A stretch of 40,212 nucleotides of DNA from Pedobacter sp. ASV17 (GTDB lineage Bacteria; Bacteroidota; Bacteroidia; Sphingobacteriales; Sphingobacteriaceae): assembly GCF_016429065.1 (NCBI RefSeq), contig NZ_JAELTX010000045.1, positions 1-40,212 of the forward strand, written 5' to 3'. Under the pieces are notes generated by a model, which was given only the letters and a program-made list of their open reading frames with translations, was not told the origin of the DNA and ran no database searches. The stretch's first letter is position 1, and each line of letters opens with the position of its first letter. Both the position numbers and the translations under genes were made by a program. This document shows positions 27,264 to 35,585 of the stretch, one piece after another.

Positions 27264-27301
27264 AATTTGCTTAAGATTTATATCTTAGGCAAATTTTTTT
27301 G
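27264..27301 (+). terminator. Terminator-like hairpin between rpmD and rplO
   Basis: A 14-bp stem joins AATTTGCTTAAGAT (27264-27277) to ATCTTAGGCAAATT (27282-27295) with one G-U pair and a TTAT loop, followed by seven T (27294-27300). It has all the features of an intrinsic terminator yet lies inside the block, 58 bases before rplO. Confidence 0.8.
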
Positions 27302-27358
27302 TTTAATCGTTGTTTCCTGATTAGTGAAAGCGAAGGGGCAACACAATAAGTTTCAAAA

Positions 27359-27805
27359 ATGAACTTAAGTAATCTAAAACCTGCAAAAGGTTCTGTAAAA
27401 ACTAGTAAAAGAATAGGTCGTGGTCAAGGTTCTGGTCGTGGCGGTACATCAACTCGTGGTCACAAAGGTGCGGGTTCACGTTCAGGTCACTCTACTAAGG
27501 TTGGTTTCGAAGGTGGTCAAATGCCTTTACAACGCCGTGTACCTAAAGTTGGTTTCAAACCAATTAACCGTACCGAATACGTTGGTGTAAACTTAGACGT
27601 ATTACAAGGATTAGCAGAAAAATTTAGCTTAAGCACCATAAATTTTGCTACATTGCAGGAGCATGGTTTAGCTTCTAAAAATGACTTGGTAAAAATCTTA
27701 GGTCGTGGTGAAGTTAAAGCTAAATTAGAAGTTACAGCTCACGCGTTTTCTGCAAGTGCACAAAAAGCTATCGAAGCTGCTGGAGGCTCAATCGTAAAAC
27801 TATAA
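27359..27805 (+). CDS. rplO: 50S ribosomal protein L15
   Basis: A 148-residue L15, a late assembly protein. The glycine- and arginine-rich N-terminus is typical: [58 protein letters not shown]. The C-terminal half ends [19 protein letters not shown]. It follows a 107-base gap with a terminator and no promoter I can identify, so how it is transcribed is unclear. secY starts two bases after its stop. Confidence 0.97.
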   Translation: MNLSNLKPAKGSVKTSKRIGRGQGSGRGGTSTRGHKGAGSRSGHSTKVGFEGGQMPLQRRVPKVGFKPINRTEYVGVNLDVLQGLAEKFSLSTINFATLQEHGLASKNDLVKILGRGEVKAKLEVTAHAFSASAQKAIEAAGGSIVKL

Positions 27806-27806
27806 A

Positions 27807-29147
27807 ATGAAGAAGCTACTTACTACTTTAAGTAATATTTGGAAAATCGAAGAATTAAAAGGGCGTATTTTATTTACGCTTATGATTCTTGTAATCTATA
27901 GACTTGTTTGTCAAGTGGTATTGCCAGGTGTTGATCCTGCGCAATTATCAACTGCACAAAAATCAGGTTTATTAGGTTTGTTGGATATGTTCGCTGGGGG
28001 TGCATTCTCTAAAGCGTCAATCGTTGCGTTAGGTGTAATGCCTTATATCTCTGCCTCAATTGTAGTGCAGTTATTAGGAATTGCAGTACCTACGTTCCAA
28101 AAAATGCAGAAAGAGGGTGAAAGCGGACGTAAAAAATTAACGCAATATACTCGTTACCTAACGGTGGCCATTACTATTGTACAAGCAATTGGTTATGTAA
28201 AAACACAAATTACCCCAGCGGCAATTGTGATTGACCATACGATATTCTATTTCTTGTCGGCGGTAGTGCTTACGGCAGGTACTTTATTTGTGATGTGGCT
28301 AGGCGAAAAAATTACTGATAAAGGTATCGGTAATGGTACGTCTTTGATCATCATGGTAGGTATCATCGCTCGTTTGCCTGTTGCAATCAGCCAAGAAATT
28401 AGCTCTGTATTTGCAGGTAATGACGGCGGTTTAATTAGATTGGTGTTGGAGATTGTAGCATTGTATGCAATCATCATGTTCACTATCCTAATTGTACAAG
28501 GTGTTCGTAAAGTACCTGTACAATATGCTAAGCGTATTGTAGGTAACAAACAAGTAGGTGGCGTTAGACAATACATTCCGTTGAAGGTAAATGCAGCTGG
28601 TGTTATGCCAATCATCTTTGCTCAGGCTTTGATGTTTGTTCCAAGTGCATTGATCGGACTATTCCCTAATTTGCAGGAAAGTTGGTTACACCAATATTCG
28701 GATATTACTTCGTTAACTTATAGTTTAACGTTTGCGTTTTTAATCATTGCATTCACATTTTTCTATACTGCAATTACCGTTAACCCAACTCAAATGTCTG
28801 ATGACATGAAGAAAAATGGCGGTTTCATTCCGGGTGTAAAACCAGGATTGGCTACATCATCTTTCATTGATGAGGTAATTTCTAAGATCACTTTCCCTGG
28901 ATCGTTGTTCTTAGCTGCTATCGCTATTCTTCCGTCACTTGCCGTTAAGGTTGGTATTCAACAAGAGTTTGCCCATTTCTTTGGCGGTACTTCATTGTTG
29001 ATTTTGGTAGGGGTAGTATTAGATACTTTGCAACAGATTGAAAGCTATTTATTAATGCGTCACTACGATGGTTTAATGAAAACAGGAAGAGTAACCGGAC
29101 GTTCCGGAGTTCCAACTGTAACAAGTACCAGCGGAGCTGCATTATAA
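27807..29147 (+). CDS. secY: Preprotein translocase subunit SecY
   Basis: A 446-residue channel protein of the Sec translocon with ten membrane helices. Family segments: LGVMPYISASIVVQLL in helix 2, GKKITDKGIGNGTSLII-like GEKITDKGIGNGTSLIIMVG, YTAITVNPTQMSDDMKKNGG FIPGVKPG, and the C-terminal QQIESYLLMRHYDGLMK. It would move all Sec-dependent proteins of this window, including SusC, SusD and T9SS cargo, across the inner membrane. No adk gene lies between secY and map. Confidence 0.98.
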   Translation: MKKLLTTLSNIWKIEELKGRILFTLMILVIYRLVCQVVLPGVDPAQLSTAQKSGLLGLLDMFAGGAFSKASIVALGVMPYISASIVVQLLGIAVPTFQKMQKEGESGRKKLTQYTRYLTVAITIVQAIGYVKTQITPAAIVIDHTIFYFLSAVVLTAGTLFVMWLGEKITDKGIGNGTSLIIMVGIIARLPVAISQEISSVFAGNDGGLIRLVLEIVALYAIIMFTILIVQGVRKVPVQYAKRIVGNKQVGGVRQYIPLKVNAAGVMPIIFAQALMFVPSALIGLFPNLQESWLHQYSDITSLTYSLTFAFLIIAFTFFYTAITVNPTQMSDDMKKNGGFIPGVKPGLATSSFIDEVISKITFPGSLFLAAIAILPSLAVKVGIQQEFAHFFGGTSLLILVGVVLDTLQQIESYLLMRHYDGLMKTGRVTGRSGVPTVTSTSGAAL

Positions 29148-29167
29148 GCAAGCGACGATAAGATTGC

Positions 29168-29953
29168 ATGTCTAAGATCCATTACAAATCTCAAGAAGAG
29201 ATTGAGCTAATTAGGGAAAGTTCACTACTGGTTTCGAAAACCCTTGCCGAAGTGGCAAAGGTAATCAAGCCAGGAATTACAACCATATCATTAGATAAGC
29301 TGGCATACGAGTTCATCAAAGATCACGGAGCTGTGCCAGCTTTTCTTAATTACGGTGGTTTCCCTAATTCTCTTTGCATTTCTCCTAACGAACAGGTCGT
29401 TCATGGTTTTCCTAATGATTATGTCATCCAAGAGGGTGATTTGATCTCGGTAGATTGTGGCGTAATCAAGAACAACTATTTCGGCGACTCAGCTTACACT
29501 TTCTCTATTGGTGAAATCAATGAGGAACGTAAGAAACTGGTAAAGGTTACACAAGAGTGTTTAGCCTTTGCAATTGAGAAGGCTGTGGTAGGTATGCGTA
29601 TAGGCGACATTGCCCATGCAGTACAGGCCCATGCTGAAGCTAATGGTTTTGGAGTGGTAAGAGAATTGGTAGGACATGGGGTTGGCGTTCAGCTTCACGA
29701 AAAACCAGAAGTTCCCAACTACGGTAAACGCGGAAGCGGAATGAAACTGGAAGAAGGAATGGTGTTAGCCATTGAACCCATGATCAACGCGGGAACAGCA
29801 GCGGTTAAATTCTGGTCGGATGGTTGGACGGTAACGACAAAAGACAATAAGCCATCGGCACATTTTGAACACACTGTTGCAATTAAAAAGGGTAAAGCAG
29901 ATGTTTTAAGCACTTTTTCTGTAATAGAAGAAGTTTTAAAAGAAAAAAGTTAA
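29168..29953 (+). CDS. map: Type I methionine aminopeptidase
   Basis: A 261-residue enzyme that removes N-terminal methionine from new proteins. All five metal ligands are visible: the Asp pair in SVDCGV and FGDSAYTF, the His in LVGHGVGVQLHE, and the Glu pair in AIEPMIN and FEHTVAI. Length (about 260) fits type I without an N-terminal zinc finger. It starts 20 bases after secY, as in many spc operons. Confidence 0.98.
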   Translation: MSKIHYKSQEEIELIRESSLLVSKTLAEVAKVIKPGITTISLDKLAYEFIKDHGAVPAFLNYGGFPNSLCISPNEQVVHGFPNDYVIQEGDLISVDCGVIKNNYFGDSAYTFSIGEINEERKKLVKVTQECLAFAIEKAVVGMRIGDIAHAVQAHAEANGFGVVRELVGHGVGVQLHEKPEVPNYGKRGSGMKLEEGMVLAIEPMINAGTAAVKFWSDGWTVTTKDNKPSAHFEHTVAIKKGKADVLSTFSVIEEVLKEKS

Positions 29954-29972
29954 AAATTTCAAAAAAAATATT

Positions 29973-29980
29973 TAATTTTG
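29973..29980 (+). promoter_or_regulatory. Putative -7 box upstream of infA
   Basis: TAATTTTG is an exact TAnnTTTG match, 45 bases before the infA start. The expected TTTG 19 bases upstream is missing (TTAA instead), so promoter activity is uncertain. Confidence 0.4.
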
Positions 29981-30025
29981 CAACCCTGTTTAGTGGACAG
30001 CTAATTAAGTAAAAATCAATAGAAT

Positions 30026-30244
30026 ATGGCTAAACAAGCCTCAATTGAGCAAGACGGAGTAATAAAAGAAGCATTATCGAATGCAATGTTCAGGGTAGAA
30101 CTTGAAAACGGGCATGAGATTATTGCACATATATCAGGTAAAATGAGGATGCACTACATCAAAATTTTGCCTGGGGATAAAGTAAAACTTGAGATGTCGC
30201 CTTATGATTTAACAAAAGGCAGAATCACTTATAGATACAAATAA
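30026..30244 (+). CDS. infA: Translation initiation factor IF-1
   Basis: A 72-residue OB-fold factor that binds the 30S A site during initiation. It begins [20 protein letters not shown] and has [20 protein letters not shown] and [27 protein letters not shown], standard for IF-1. A 72-base gap with a possible -7 box precedes it, and rpmJ follows after one base. Confidence 0.98.
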   Translation: MAKQASIEQDGVIKEALSNAMFRVELENGHEIIAHISGKMRMHYIKILPGDKVKLEMSPYDLTKGRITYRYK

Positions 30245-30245
30245 A

Positions 30246-30362
30246 ATGAAAGTTAGGTCATCAATTAAAAAGCGTAGTGCTGATTGTAAGGTTATTCGTC
30301 GCAATGGCAAACTTTACGTAATCAACAAGAAAAACCCTAAGTTTAAACAACGTCAAGGTTAA
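30246..30362 (+). CDS. rpmJ: 50S ribosomal protein L36 (zinc-free type)
   Basis: A 38-residue protein starting one base after the infA stop. The translation begins [20 protein letters not shown] and ends NPKFKQRQG, matching L36 in length and in the conserved MKVR, CK-IRRNG and KQRQG segments. Of the four zinc ligands in the zinc form (Cys11, Cys14, Cys27, His33) only Cys14 remains; the others are Ser, Asn and Phe. It is therefore the C-minus variant. Confidence 0.96.
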   Translation: MKVRSSIKKRSADCKVIRRNGKLYVINKKNPKFKQRQG

Positions 30363-30390
30363 TTAAAAAACATTTGGATCGATCCCGTAC

Positions 30391-30407
30391 AACGGTGGCC
30401 CGCCGTT
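30391..30407 (+). promoter_or_regulatory. Hairpin in the rpsM leader
   Basis: AACGGT (30391-30396) pairs with GCCGTT (30402-30407) around GGCCC; flanking GATCGATCCCG and CGGTCGTTC can extend the stem imperfectly. It ends 29 bases before the rpsM start. It is GC-rich compared with its surroundings, which suggests selected structure. Confidence 0.5.
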
Positions 30408-30436
30408 CGGTCGTTCATTAAAAACAATTTACAAAT

Positions 30437-30814
30437 ATGGCAAGGATATCAGGTATTGATTTACCAAGAAACAAAAGAGGCGAGATCGGACTAACTTACA
30501 TCTACGGTGTAGGTAGATCAACTGCTCAGGACATTTTGACCCAAGCAGGGATCGATTTCAACAAAAAAGTACAAGATTGGTCAGACGACGAATTGTCTGC
30601 AATCCGTACCATCATCAACGACAGCATTAAAGTAGAAGGTGCTTTACGTTCAGAAGTTCAATTAAACATCAAACGTTTAATGGATATTGGATGTTACAGA
30701 GGTCTTCGTCACAGAAAAGGCTTGCCAGTTCGTGGTCAACGTACTAAAAACAACTCTCGTACTCGTAAAGGAAAGAGAAAAACAGTTGCTAACAAGAAAA
30801 AAGCATCTAAATAA
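30437..30814 (+). CDS. rpsM: 30S ribosomal protein S13
   Basis: A 125-residue S13 of the 30S head, forming bridges to the 50S and touching P-site tRNA through its tail. It begins [20 protein letters not shown] and has [33 protein letters not shown], then a lysine-rich end. It is first of the alpha-operon group (rpsM-rpsK-rpsD-rpoA-rplQ), and each gap of this group is 66 bases or longer. Confidence 0.98.
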   Translation: MARISGIDLPRNKRGEIGLTYIYGVGRSTAQDILTQAGIDFNKKVQDWSDDELSAIRTIINDSIKVEGALRSEVQLNIKRLMDIGCYRGLRHRKGLPVRGQRTKNNSRTRKGKRKTVANKKKASK

Positions 30815-30827
30815 TAATTAGATTACA

Positions 30828-30871
30828 GATTTACGGTAGGGGATTACTGAGTTAGTTCAAGTTCGTAAGTC
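30828..30871 (+). promoter_or_regulatory. Stem-loop between rpsM and rpsK
   Basis: GATTTACG (30828-30835) pairs with CGTAAGTC (30864-30871), eight pairs with one G-U, around a 28-base loop. There is no U-run. It lies 18 bases before the rpsK start. Confidence 0.4.
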
Positions 30872-30889
30872 AAATCGTTAAAAAATAAC

Positions 30890-31279
30890 ATGGCTAAAAG
30901 TAAAAAAGTTACCAAAAAACGTCTTGTTGTGATTGAGCCAGTTGGCCAAGCTCACATCAATGCTACGTTCAACAACATCATCGTTACTTTAACAAATAAC
31001 AACGGTCAAACCATTTCATGGTCTTCAGCTGGTAAAATGGGCTTCAAAGGTTCTAAAAAGAACACGCCTTATGCTGCTGGTCAAGCTGCATCTGATTGCG
31101 GTAAAGTAGCTCATGATTTAGGCTTACGTAAAGTTGAGGTTTTTGTTAAAGGTCCTGGTTCAGGTCGTGAATCTGCAATCAGAACTTTACAAGTAGCAGG
31201 TATTGAAGTTTTGTCTATTAAAGACATTACTCCACTTCCTCACAACGGATGTCGTCCTCCTAAGAAAAGAAGAGTTTAA
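30890..31279 (+). CDS. rpsK: 30S ribosomal protein S11
   Basis: A 129-residue platform protein near the mRNA exit. Conserved segments: [60 protein letters not shown] and the end [17 protein letters not shown]. Length and start are standard. Confidence 0.98.
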   Translation: MAKSKKVTKKRLVVIEPVGQAHINATFNNIIVTLTNNNGQTISWSSAGKMGFKGSKKNTPYAAGQAASDCGKVAHDLGLRKVEVFVKGPGSGRESAIRTLQVAGIEVLSIKDITPLPHNGCRPPKKRRV

Positions 31280-31288
31280 TCAATTAAT

Positions 31289-31335
31289 TTTTAAAGCTAA
31301 GAGTCTGCAGCTACAGGTTGCATGATACTTTAAAA
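31289..31335 (+). promoter_or_regulatory. Stem-loop between rpsK and rpsD
   Basis: TTTTAAAG (31289-31296) pairs perfectly with CTTTAAAA (31328-31335) around a 31-base loop. The arms are AT-rich, so the structure may be weak. It lies ten bases before rpsD, whose product S4 is the alpha-operon repressor in E. coli. Confidence 0.35.
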
Positions 31336-31345
31336 TCAAAAACAA

Positions 31346-31954
31346 ATGGCAAGATATACCGGACCTAAGTCCAAAATCGCCCGTAAGTTCAGAGAGCCAA
31401 TTTTTGGTCCTGACAAAGCATTAGAAAGAAAAAACTATCCTCCAGGGCAACACGGTGCCTCAAAAAGAAGAGGAAAGCAGTCTGAGTACGCAGTACAGTT
31501 AATGGAGAAGCAAAAAGTAAAATACACTTACGGTGTGTTAGAAAAGCAATTCCGTAACTTGTTTACTAAAGCTTCTTCACGTCAAGGTATCACTGGTGAT
31601 AACTTGTTACAATTGTTAGAAGCACGTTTAGACAATACAGTATACAGATTAGGTATTGCTCCTAGCCGTTCAGGTGCTCGTCAGTTGGTTAGCCACAAGC
31701 ACATCACTGTAAACGGTGAGTTAGTAAATATCCCATCATATCAATTGAAAGCTGGTGATGTTATTGCAGTAAGAGAGAAATCAAAATCTCTTGAGGCAAT
31801 CTCAAATTCAGTAGCTGGCAGAGCAATCAACAAGCACTCTTGGTTAGATTGGAACGCTAAAGAATTATCAGGTAAATTCTTGTCATACCCTAACCGCGAT
31901 GAGATCCCTGAAAACATTAAGGAAAACCTTATTGTAGAGTTGTACTCTAAGTAA
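31346..31954 (+). CDS. rpsD: 30S ribosomal protein S4
   Basis: A 202-residue S4, a primary 16S rRNA binder and accuracy protein. It starts [20 protein letters not shown] and has [20 protein letters not shown], then the S4 RNA-binding domain ([30 protein letters not shown]). No N-terminal zinc cysteines are present. A terminator-like hairpin follows nine bases after the stop. Confidence 0.98.
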   Translation: MARYTGPKSKIARKFREPIFGPDKALERKNYPPGQHGASKRRGKQSEYAVQLMEKQKVKYTYGVLEKQFRNLFTKASSRQGITGDNLLQLLEARLDNTVYRLGIAPSRSGARQLVSHKHITVNGELVNIPSYQLKAGDVIAVREKSKSLEAISNSVAGRAINKHSWLDWNAKELSGKFLSYPNRDEIPENIKENLIVELYSK

Positions 31955-31962
31955 TAGACTTG

Positions 31963-31994
31963 GTTAAAGCCCTATTGGGCTTTAACTGTTTTTA
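31963..31994 (+). terminator. Terminator-like hairpin between rpsD and rpoA
   Basis: A perfect 10-bp stem GTTAAAGCCC (31963-31972) / GGGCTTTAAC (31977-31986) with a TATT loop is followed by TGTTTTTA. It looks like an intrinsic terminator or attenuator and lies 41-72 bases before rpoA. Confidence 0.7.
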
Positions 31995-32034
31995 CGTTAC
32001 ACAACATTAATAAACGATCTAAAAACATTAATAA

Positions 32035-33027
32035 ATGGCAATTTTAGCATTTCAGAAGCCAGATAAGGTAATCATGCAGAAATCAACCGATTTCGATGGT
32101 CAATTTGAATTTCGTCCTTTAGAGCCCGGTTTCGGTGTAACAATTGGTAACGCCCTAAGAAGAATTTTACTTTCTTCTTTGGAAGGCTATGCTATTACCA
32201 GCATTCGTTTTTCAGGCGTTTCTCATGAGTTTTCTACTATCAAAGGTGTAGTTGAAGATTTAACAGAAATCATTCTTAACTTGAAACAAGTTCGTTTTAA
32301 GAAAACAGGTGATTCTGGTGATTCTGAGAAAATCTTTATCATTGTAAATGGTCAAGAACAATTCCTAGCGGGAGATATTACCAAGTTTTCAAACAATTTC
32401 GAGGTGTTAAATCCAGAAATGGTTGTTTGTAACATGGAGAAAAACGTTACTTTGGAAGTTGAGTTAACTGTAAACAAAGGACGTGGTTATGTACCAGCAG
32501 AAGAGAATAAAGTTTCTGATAGTGTAGTTGGTGTGATCGCAATCGACTCGATTTTCACTCCAATGAAAAATGTAAAATACACGATTGAAAACTATCGTGT
32601 TGAGCAGAAAACTGACTATGAGAAATTGATTTTAGATATTTCTACAGATGGTTCTATCCATCCGGAAGAAGCTTTGAAAGAGGCAGCTAAAATTTTGATC
32701 CAACACTTCATGTTGTTCTCTGATGAGAACTTAGTATTGGAATCTCAAGCTAAAGAAGAAACTAAGGAAGTTGATGAGGAAATTTTACACATGCGTAAGA
32801 TCCTTAAAACTGAATTGGTAGATCTAGATCTTTCAGTACGTGCATTAAACTGCTTAAAAGCAGCTGATATCCGTACTTTGGCTGATTTAGTTTCTTACGA
32901 TGTTGCTGATATGTTAAAATTCAGAAACTTCGGTAAAAAGTCATTAACTGAAATTCAAGAATTGGTAAAATCTAAACAATTATCGTTTGGAATGAACCTT
33001 TCTAAATTCAAGTTAGACGAAGAATAA
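32035..33027 (+). CDS. rpoA: DNA-directed RNA polymerase subunit alpha
   Basis: A 330-residue alpha subunit. The N-terminal dimerisation and assembly domain (1-235) has [20 protein letters not shown] and [20 protein letters not shown]; an acidic linker ([11 protein letters not shown]) leads to the C-terminal domain (about 260-325) with [23 protein letters not shown] and the helix-hairpin-helix [16 protein letters not shown] that contacts DNA and activators. Length is standard. The level of this subunit may be set apart from the ribosomal proteins by the hairpin upstream. Confidence 0.98.
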   Translation: MAILAFQKPDKVIMQKSTDFDGQFEFRPLEPGFGVTIGNALRRILLSSLEGYAITSIRFSGVSHEFSTIKGVVEDLTEIILNLKQVRFKKTGDSGDSEKIFIIVNGQEQFLAGDITKFSNNFEVLNPEMVVCNMEKNVTLEVELTVNKGRGYVPAEENKVSDSVVGVIAIDSIFTPMKNVKYTIENYRVEQKTDYEKLILDISTDGSIHPEEALKEAAKILIQHFMLFSDENLVLESQAKEETKEVDEEILHMRKILKTELVDLDLSVRALNCLKAADIRTLADLVSYDVADMLKFRNFGKKSLTEIQELVKSKQLSFGMNLSKFKLDEE

Positions 33028-33037
33028 GCGCTTTGCG

Positions 33038-33062
33038 CCAAACGCTTAGCGATAAGCGTTGG
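33038..33062 (+). promoter_or_regulatory. Stem-loop between rpoA and rplQ
   Basis: CCAAACGCTTA (33038-33048) pairs with TAAGCGTTGG (33053-33062) with one bulged A and a GCGA tetraloop, a GNRA type that stabilises RNA hairpins. A second arm pair, GTGTGTA (33082-33088) and TACACAC (33118-33124), lies just before rplQ. There is no U-run. Confidence 0.6.
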
Positions 33063-33139
33063 AATAGAATAAATATTCACTGTGTGTAATTCCCTCAGAT
33101 TAAGTTCAAAGAGACGGTACACACTTTATAAACAAAAAA

Positions 33140-33709
33140 ATGAGACACGGTAAAAAACACAATCACTTAGGAAGAACTACTTCGCACAGAAAAGCGATGT
33201 TGGCTAATATGGCTTCTTCTTTGATCACTCACAAGAGAATCACTACTACATTAGCTAAAGCTAAAGCTTTACGTGTTTATGTAGAGCCAATCATCACTAA
33301 ATCTAAAAACGATACTACTCACTCACGTCGTACAGTATTTGCTTACTTAAAAGACAAAGAGGTAGTAACAGAGTTGTTCCGTGACGTTGCAGCTAAAGTT
33401 GCTAACCGTCCAGGTGGTTATACTCGTATCATCAAGTTAAACAACCGTTTAGGTGATAACGCTGAGATGGCGCTAATCGAATTGGTAGATTACAACGAAG
33501 TATACGGAAAAGATACAGCTGCTGCTGAGAAGAAAACTACTCGTAGAGGAAGAACAAAAGCTAAAAAAGCTGATGCTCCTGCTGCAGAAGTTAAAGAAGA
33601 AGCAGCTCCAGTTGCTGAAGTTAAGGAAGAAGTTGCTGAAGCCCCTGCGGCAGAAGAAGCTGCTCCTGAAGCACCAGCTGCTGATGATGCAGAAGAGCAA
33701 AAAGCGTAG
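33140..33709 (+). CDS. rplQ: 50S ribosomal protein L17 with acidic Ala/Glu/Pro tail
   Basis: A 189-residue L17 located near the tunnel exit. The core (1-120) has [34 protein letters not shown] and [30 protein letters not shown]. After a basic RRGRTKAKK stretch there is a tail of about 50 residues built of [13 protein letters not shown] units rich in Ala, Glu and Pro, absent from E. coli L17 (127 residues). It ends the block and is followed by a strong terminator. Confidence 0.97.
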   Translation: MRHGKKHNHLGRTTSHRKAMLANMASSLITHKRITTTLAKAKALRVYVEPIITKSKNDTTHSRRTVFAYLKDKEVVTELFRDVAAKVANRPGGYTRIIKLNNRLGDNAEMALIELVDYNEVYGKDTAAAEKKTTRRGRTKAKKADAPAAEVKEEAAPVAEVKEEVAEAPAAEEAAPEAPAADDAEEQKA

Positions 33710-33730
33710 TCTAACTAACTTATTATGCTT

Positions 33731-33762
33731 AAACCCTTTAGGATTTCCTAAAGGGTTTTTTT
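33731..33762 (+). terminator. Terminator ending the ribosomal block
   Basis: A perfect 12-bp stem AAACCCTTTAGG (33731-33742) / CCTAAAGGGTTT (33747-33758) with an ATTT loop runs into seven T (33756-33762). It lies 21 bases after the rplQ stop, between converging genes. Confidence 0.93.
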
Positions 33763-33806
33763 ATGTTTGCTGGGTATTGATTTTAAACTTTTGATTTAGA
33801 GGGAAA

Positions 33807-35462
33807 TCATAGTTTGCCTGTAGTTATATTTTTACTGATTTGTGTAGCTTCGTTGATGATCTCAGTTGGATAATTTGAGAGTTCAAGTATTTTTATCGCA
33901 TTTTTAGTTTTTAGCTCGCCCTTTTTTAATTTGTGATCAAATATGAGCTTGCCTTCTTGTATAGTTTCGGTGAAATGATATAAGTCGTATTCTTTAGAAA
34001 GCATTTCTAACAATTCTATATCGTGTGTTGCTACAAAAACAAGATTGTTTTTATTTAGGTAAGATAAAACTGATTTAGCAGCAGCTATCCTTTCTATTGT
34101 ATTTGTACCTTTGAAAACCTCATCCATGATAAATAGGTTTGAGCTGGTCTTATCAGCTTCTTCTATTAACTTTCCCATAATGGTTACTTCTTCTAAGAAA
34201 TAGCTTTTTCTTTGGAAGAGGTCATCTTCTATCCTTATTGAAGTAAATAATTTTAGGAATGGCGCTTTGTATTCGTCGGCAAAACAAGTATAAATGGTTT
34301 GAGCAAGTAATGCGTTGATGGATAATGTACGTAAGAAGGTGGTTTTACCCGACATGTTAGAGCCTGTTAGAAGCAGCCCTTTATTGAGTAAATGAAGGTT
34401 GTTTGGGACACAGTTTTCGATTAAAGGATGGGTTATTGCTTTAACAGAAATGCTTTTTTCTTCTGTAGTAAAGATCGGCTTACACGTATTCACTGATGAA
34501 CTCCTTAATGACGCTATGGATAATGCGGAGTCGATGTTTCCAACGTATTCAAAAAGTGAGGAAATATGCGGTTGATTATTTTCTATCGCATTAGCTAAGC
34601 TAAAAACCGTGAAAATATCGATTAGAAATAGGGATTTGAATAGTTCAAAAAGATAAACCAAACTTTGACTGATATCTTCTGGTGAGCGTGGATTAACGTT
34701 GATAAATAGTATTCTGATTTTTCTCTGGAACTTTGCGAAAATACCAACTCCCGTTAATACAGCCCCGTTTTCGAATGGGAGCTGCTGTTTACTGAGTTTT
34801 TTTGATACATTAATCAATAGGTTTAATTGTGTTAATGCTTTGGTGAGAGACAGGATATGCCTTTTGTTCCAATAGTTGAGATAGGTGATGTTAAAAGCAG
34901 CTATTATTATGGTTAATAGCAAAAAATACGGATATTGAATGGAAGCTATGCCCGAAACGACGAGCAAGATAACATCTATGTAAAGCCATTGGAACCAATT
35001 TGGTTTGTGTACAAGCTTTTTGTTCAATAATACAGCGATATGATAGGCATCATCACTGCTTAACTTTGATAGTTCAACTTGCGCCTCTTCTCTTTCTTTG
35101 GCGTTGTTTTCAAAAAAAGTAATTTGTTCGTCTAGCTTAGTAAGTTCTTCTTTGCTGTTTGTTGGTGTTTTAAGCTTGTGATGTAAAAATTGCTCTCCAA
35201 CCTTGCTGGTGGTTCTGTTGACAAATGCAAAAAGAGGATAAAAGTCAATGTCTGTTATGGTCTGGTTTCCAATTTCGTGAAATTTTTTACTATTTGAGGG
35301 AGCATACCATTCTAATTTGCTGATATTGATGTTATCTGTTTTTACTTTAGCCCAATTCTCTTTGATCGTTGAGGCGAGTTTGCTTTTTCTCCTTTGTTTA
35401 TGAAGAACAGAAAGACAGATTAAAAAGGTAAAAATTAATAATCCTATTAGGGTATATATCAT
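33807..35462 (-). CDS. Membrane-anchored MutS-related ATPase
   Basis: A 551-residue protein whose C-terminal half is the MutS ATPase domain: Walker A GSNMSGKT (367-374), Walker B NLFIMDE (442-448) followed by VFKGTNTIERIAAA, and ATHD (478-481). The N-terminus is a membrane helix (3-20), then HKQRRKSK, and two more hydrophobic spans lie at about 159-175 and 178-197. The mismatch-recognition and connector domains of MutS are missing; residues 70-140 and 200-330 look like the MutS lever/core region. A membrane MutS relative is unlikely to do ordinary mismatch repair; its role is unknown. Its start codon overlaps the stop of a 31-codon ORF. Confidence 0.8.
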   Translation of the reverse strand: MIYTLIGLLIFTFLICLSVLHKQRRKSKLASTIKENWAKVKTDNINISKLEWYAPSNSKKFHEIGNQTITDIDFYPLFAFVNRTTSKVGEQFLHHKLKTPTNSKEELTKLDEQITFFENNAKEREEAQVELSKLSSDDAYHIAVLLNKKLVHKPNWFQWLYIDVILLVVSGIASIQYPYFLLLTIIIAAFNITYLNYWNKRHILSLTKALTQLNLLINVSKKLSKQQLPFENGAVLTGVGIFAKFQRKIRILFINVNPRSPEDISQSLVYLFELFKSLFLIDIFTVFSLANAIENNQPHISSLFEYVGNIDSALSIASLRSSSVNTCKPIFTTEEKSISVKAITHPLIENCVPNNLHLLNKGLLLTGSNMSGKTTFLRTLSINALLAQTIYTCFADEYKAPFLKLFTSIRIEDDLFQRKSYFLEEVTIMGKLIEEADKTSSNLFIMDEVFKGTNTIERIAAAKSVLSYLNKNNLVFVATHDIELLEMLSKEYDLYHFTETIQEGKLIFDHKLKKGELKTKNAIKILELSNYPTEIINEATQISKNITTGKL

Positions 35463-35557
35463 TATTTCAGCAATAAAAGTGATTTTAAAAAAGAGATGAG
35501 CTTACTAATCGATAGGTTTTGCGAAATAGCGTAGGTAGAGGCAAGAGTGATATTCAT
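35462..35557 (-). CDS. Possible 31-residue leader peptide overlapping the MutS-like gene
   Basis: On the minus strand an ATG at 35557 opens a frame of 31 codons (MNITLASTYAISQNLS, then ISKLISFLKSLLLLK) whose TAA shares one base with the ATG of the MutS-like gene (TAATG), a layout that allows coupled translation. The first eight or nine codons and the upstream region copy the start of pepE at 37611 (MNIILASTSTLF). It may be a real leader peptide, or only the remains of a duplicated pepE start that now supplies the promoter. Confidence 0.4.
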   Translation of the reverse strand: MNITLASTYAISQNLSISKLISFLKSLLLLK

Positions 35558-35577
35558 AAGGGTTGATTAATTCTTAT

Positions 35578-35585
35578 CAAATATA
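35578..35585 (-). promoter_or_regulatory. -7 box of the MutS-like transcription unit
   Basis: On the minus strand TATATTTG is an exact TAnnTTTG match, 20 bases before the ATG of the 31-codon ORF. The -33 region is weak. The same box at the same distance precedes pepE (37633-37640), within a duplicated segment. Confidence 0.5.

Noticed and set aside
27301..27358. Promoter for rplO just after the terminator
   Set aside because: A TTTG is present at 27298-27301, but the sequence about 20 bases on (TAGTGAAA) does not match TAnnTTTG.
30373..30410. Promoter for rpsM starting at the TTTG at 30373
   Set aside because: The expected -7 position falls in the GC-rich hairpin and has no TAnnTTTG-like sequence.
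33807..35462. Calling the gene mutS or mutS2
   Set aside because: It lacks the mismatch-recognition domain of MutS and the Smr nuclease domain of MutS2, and has membrane segments.
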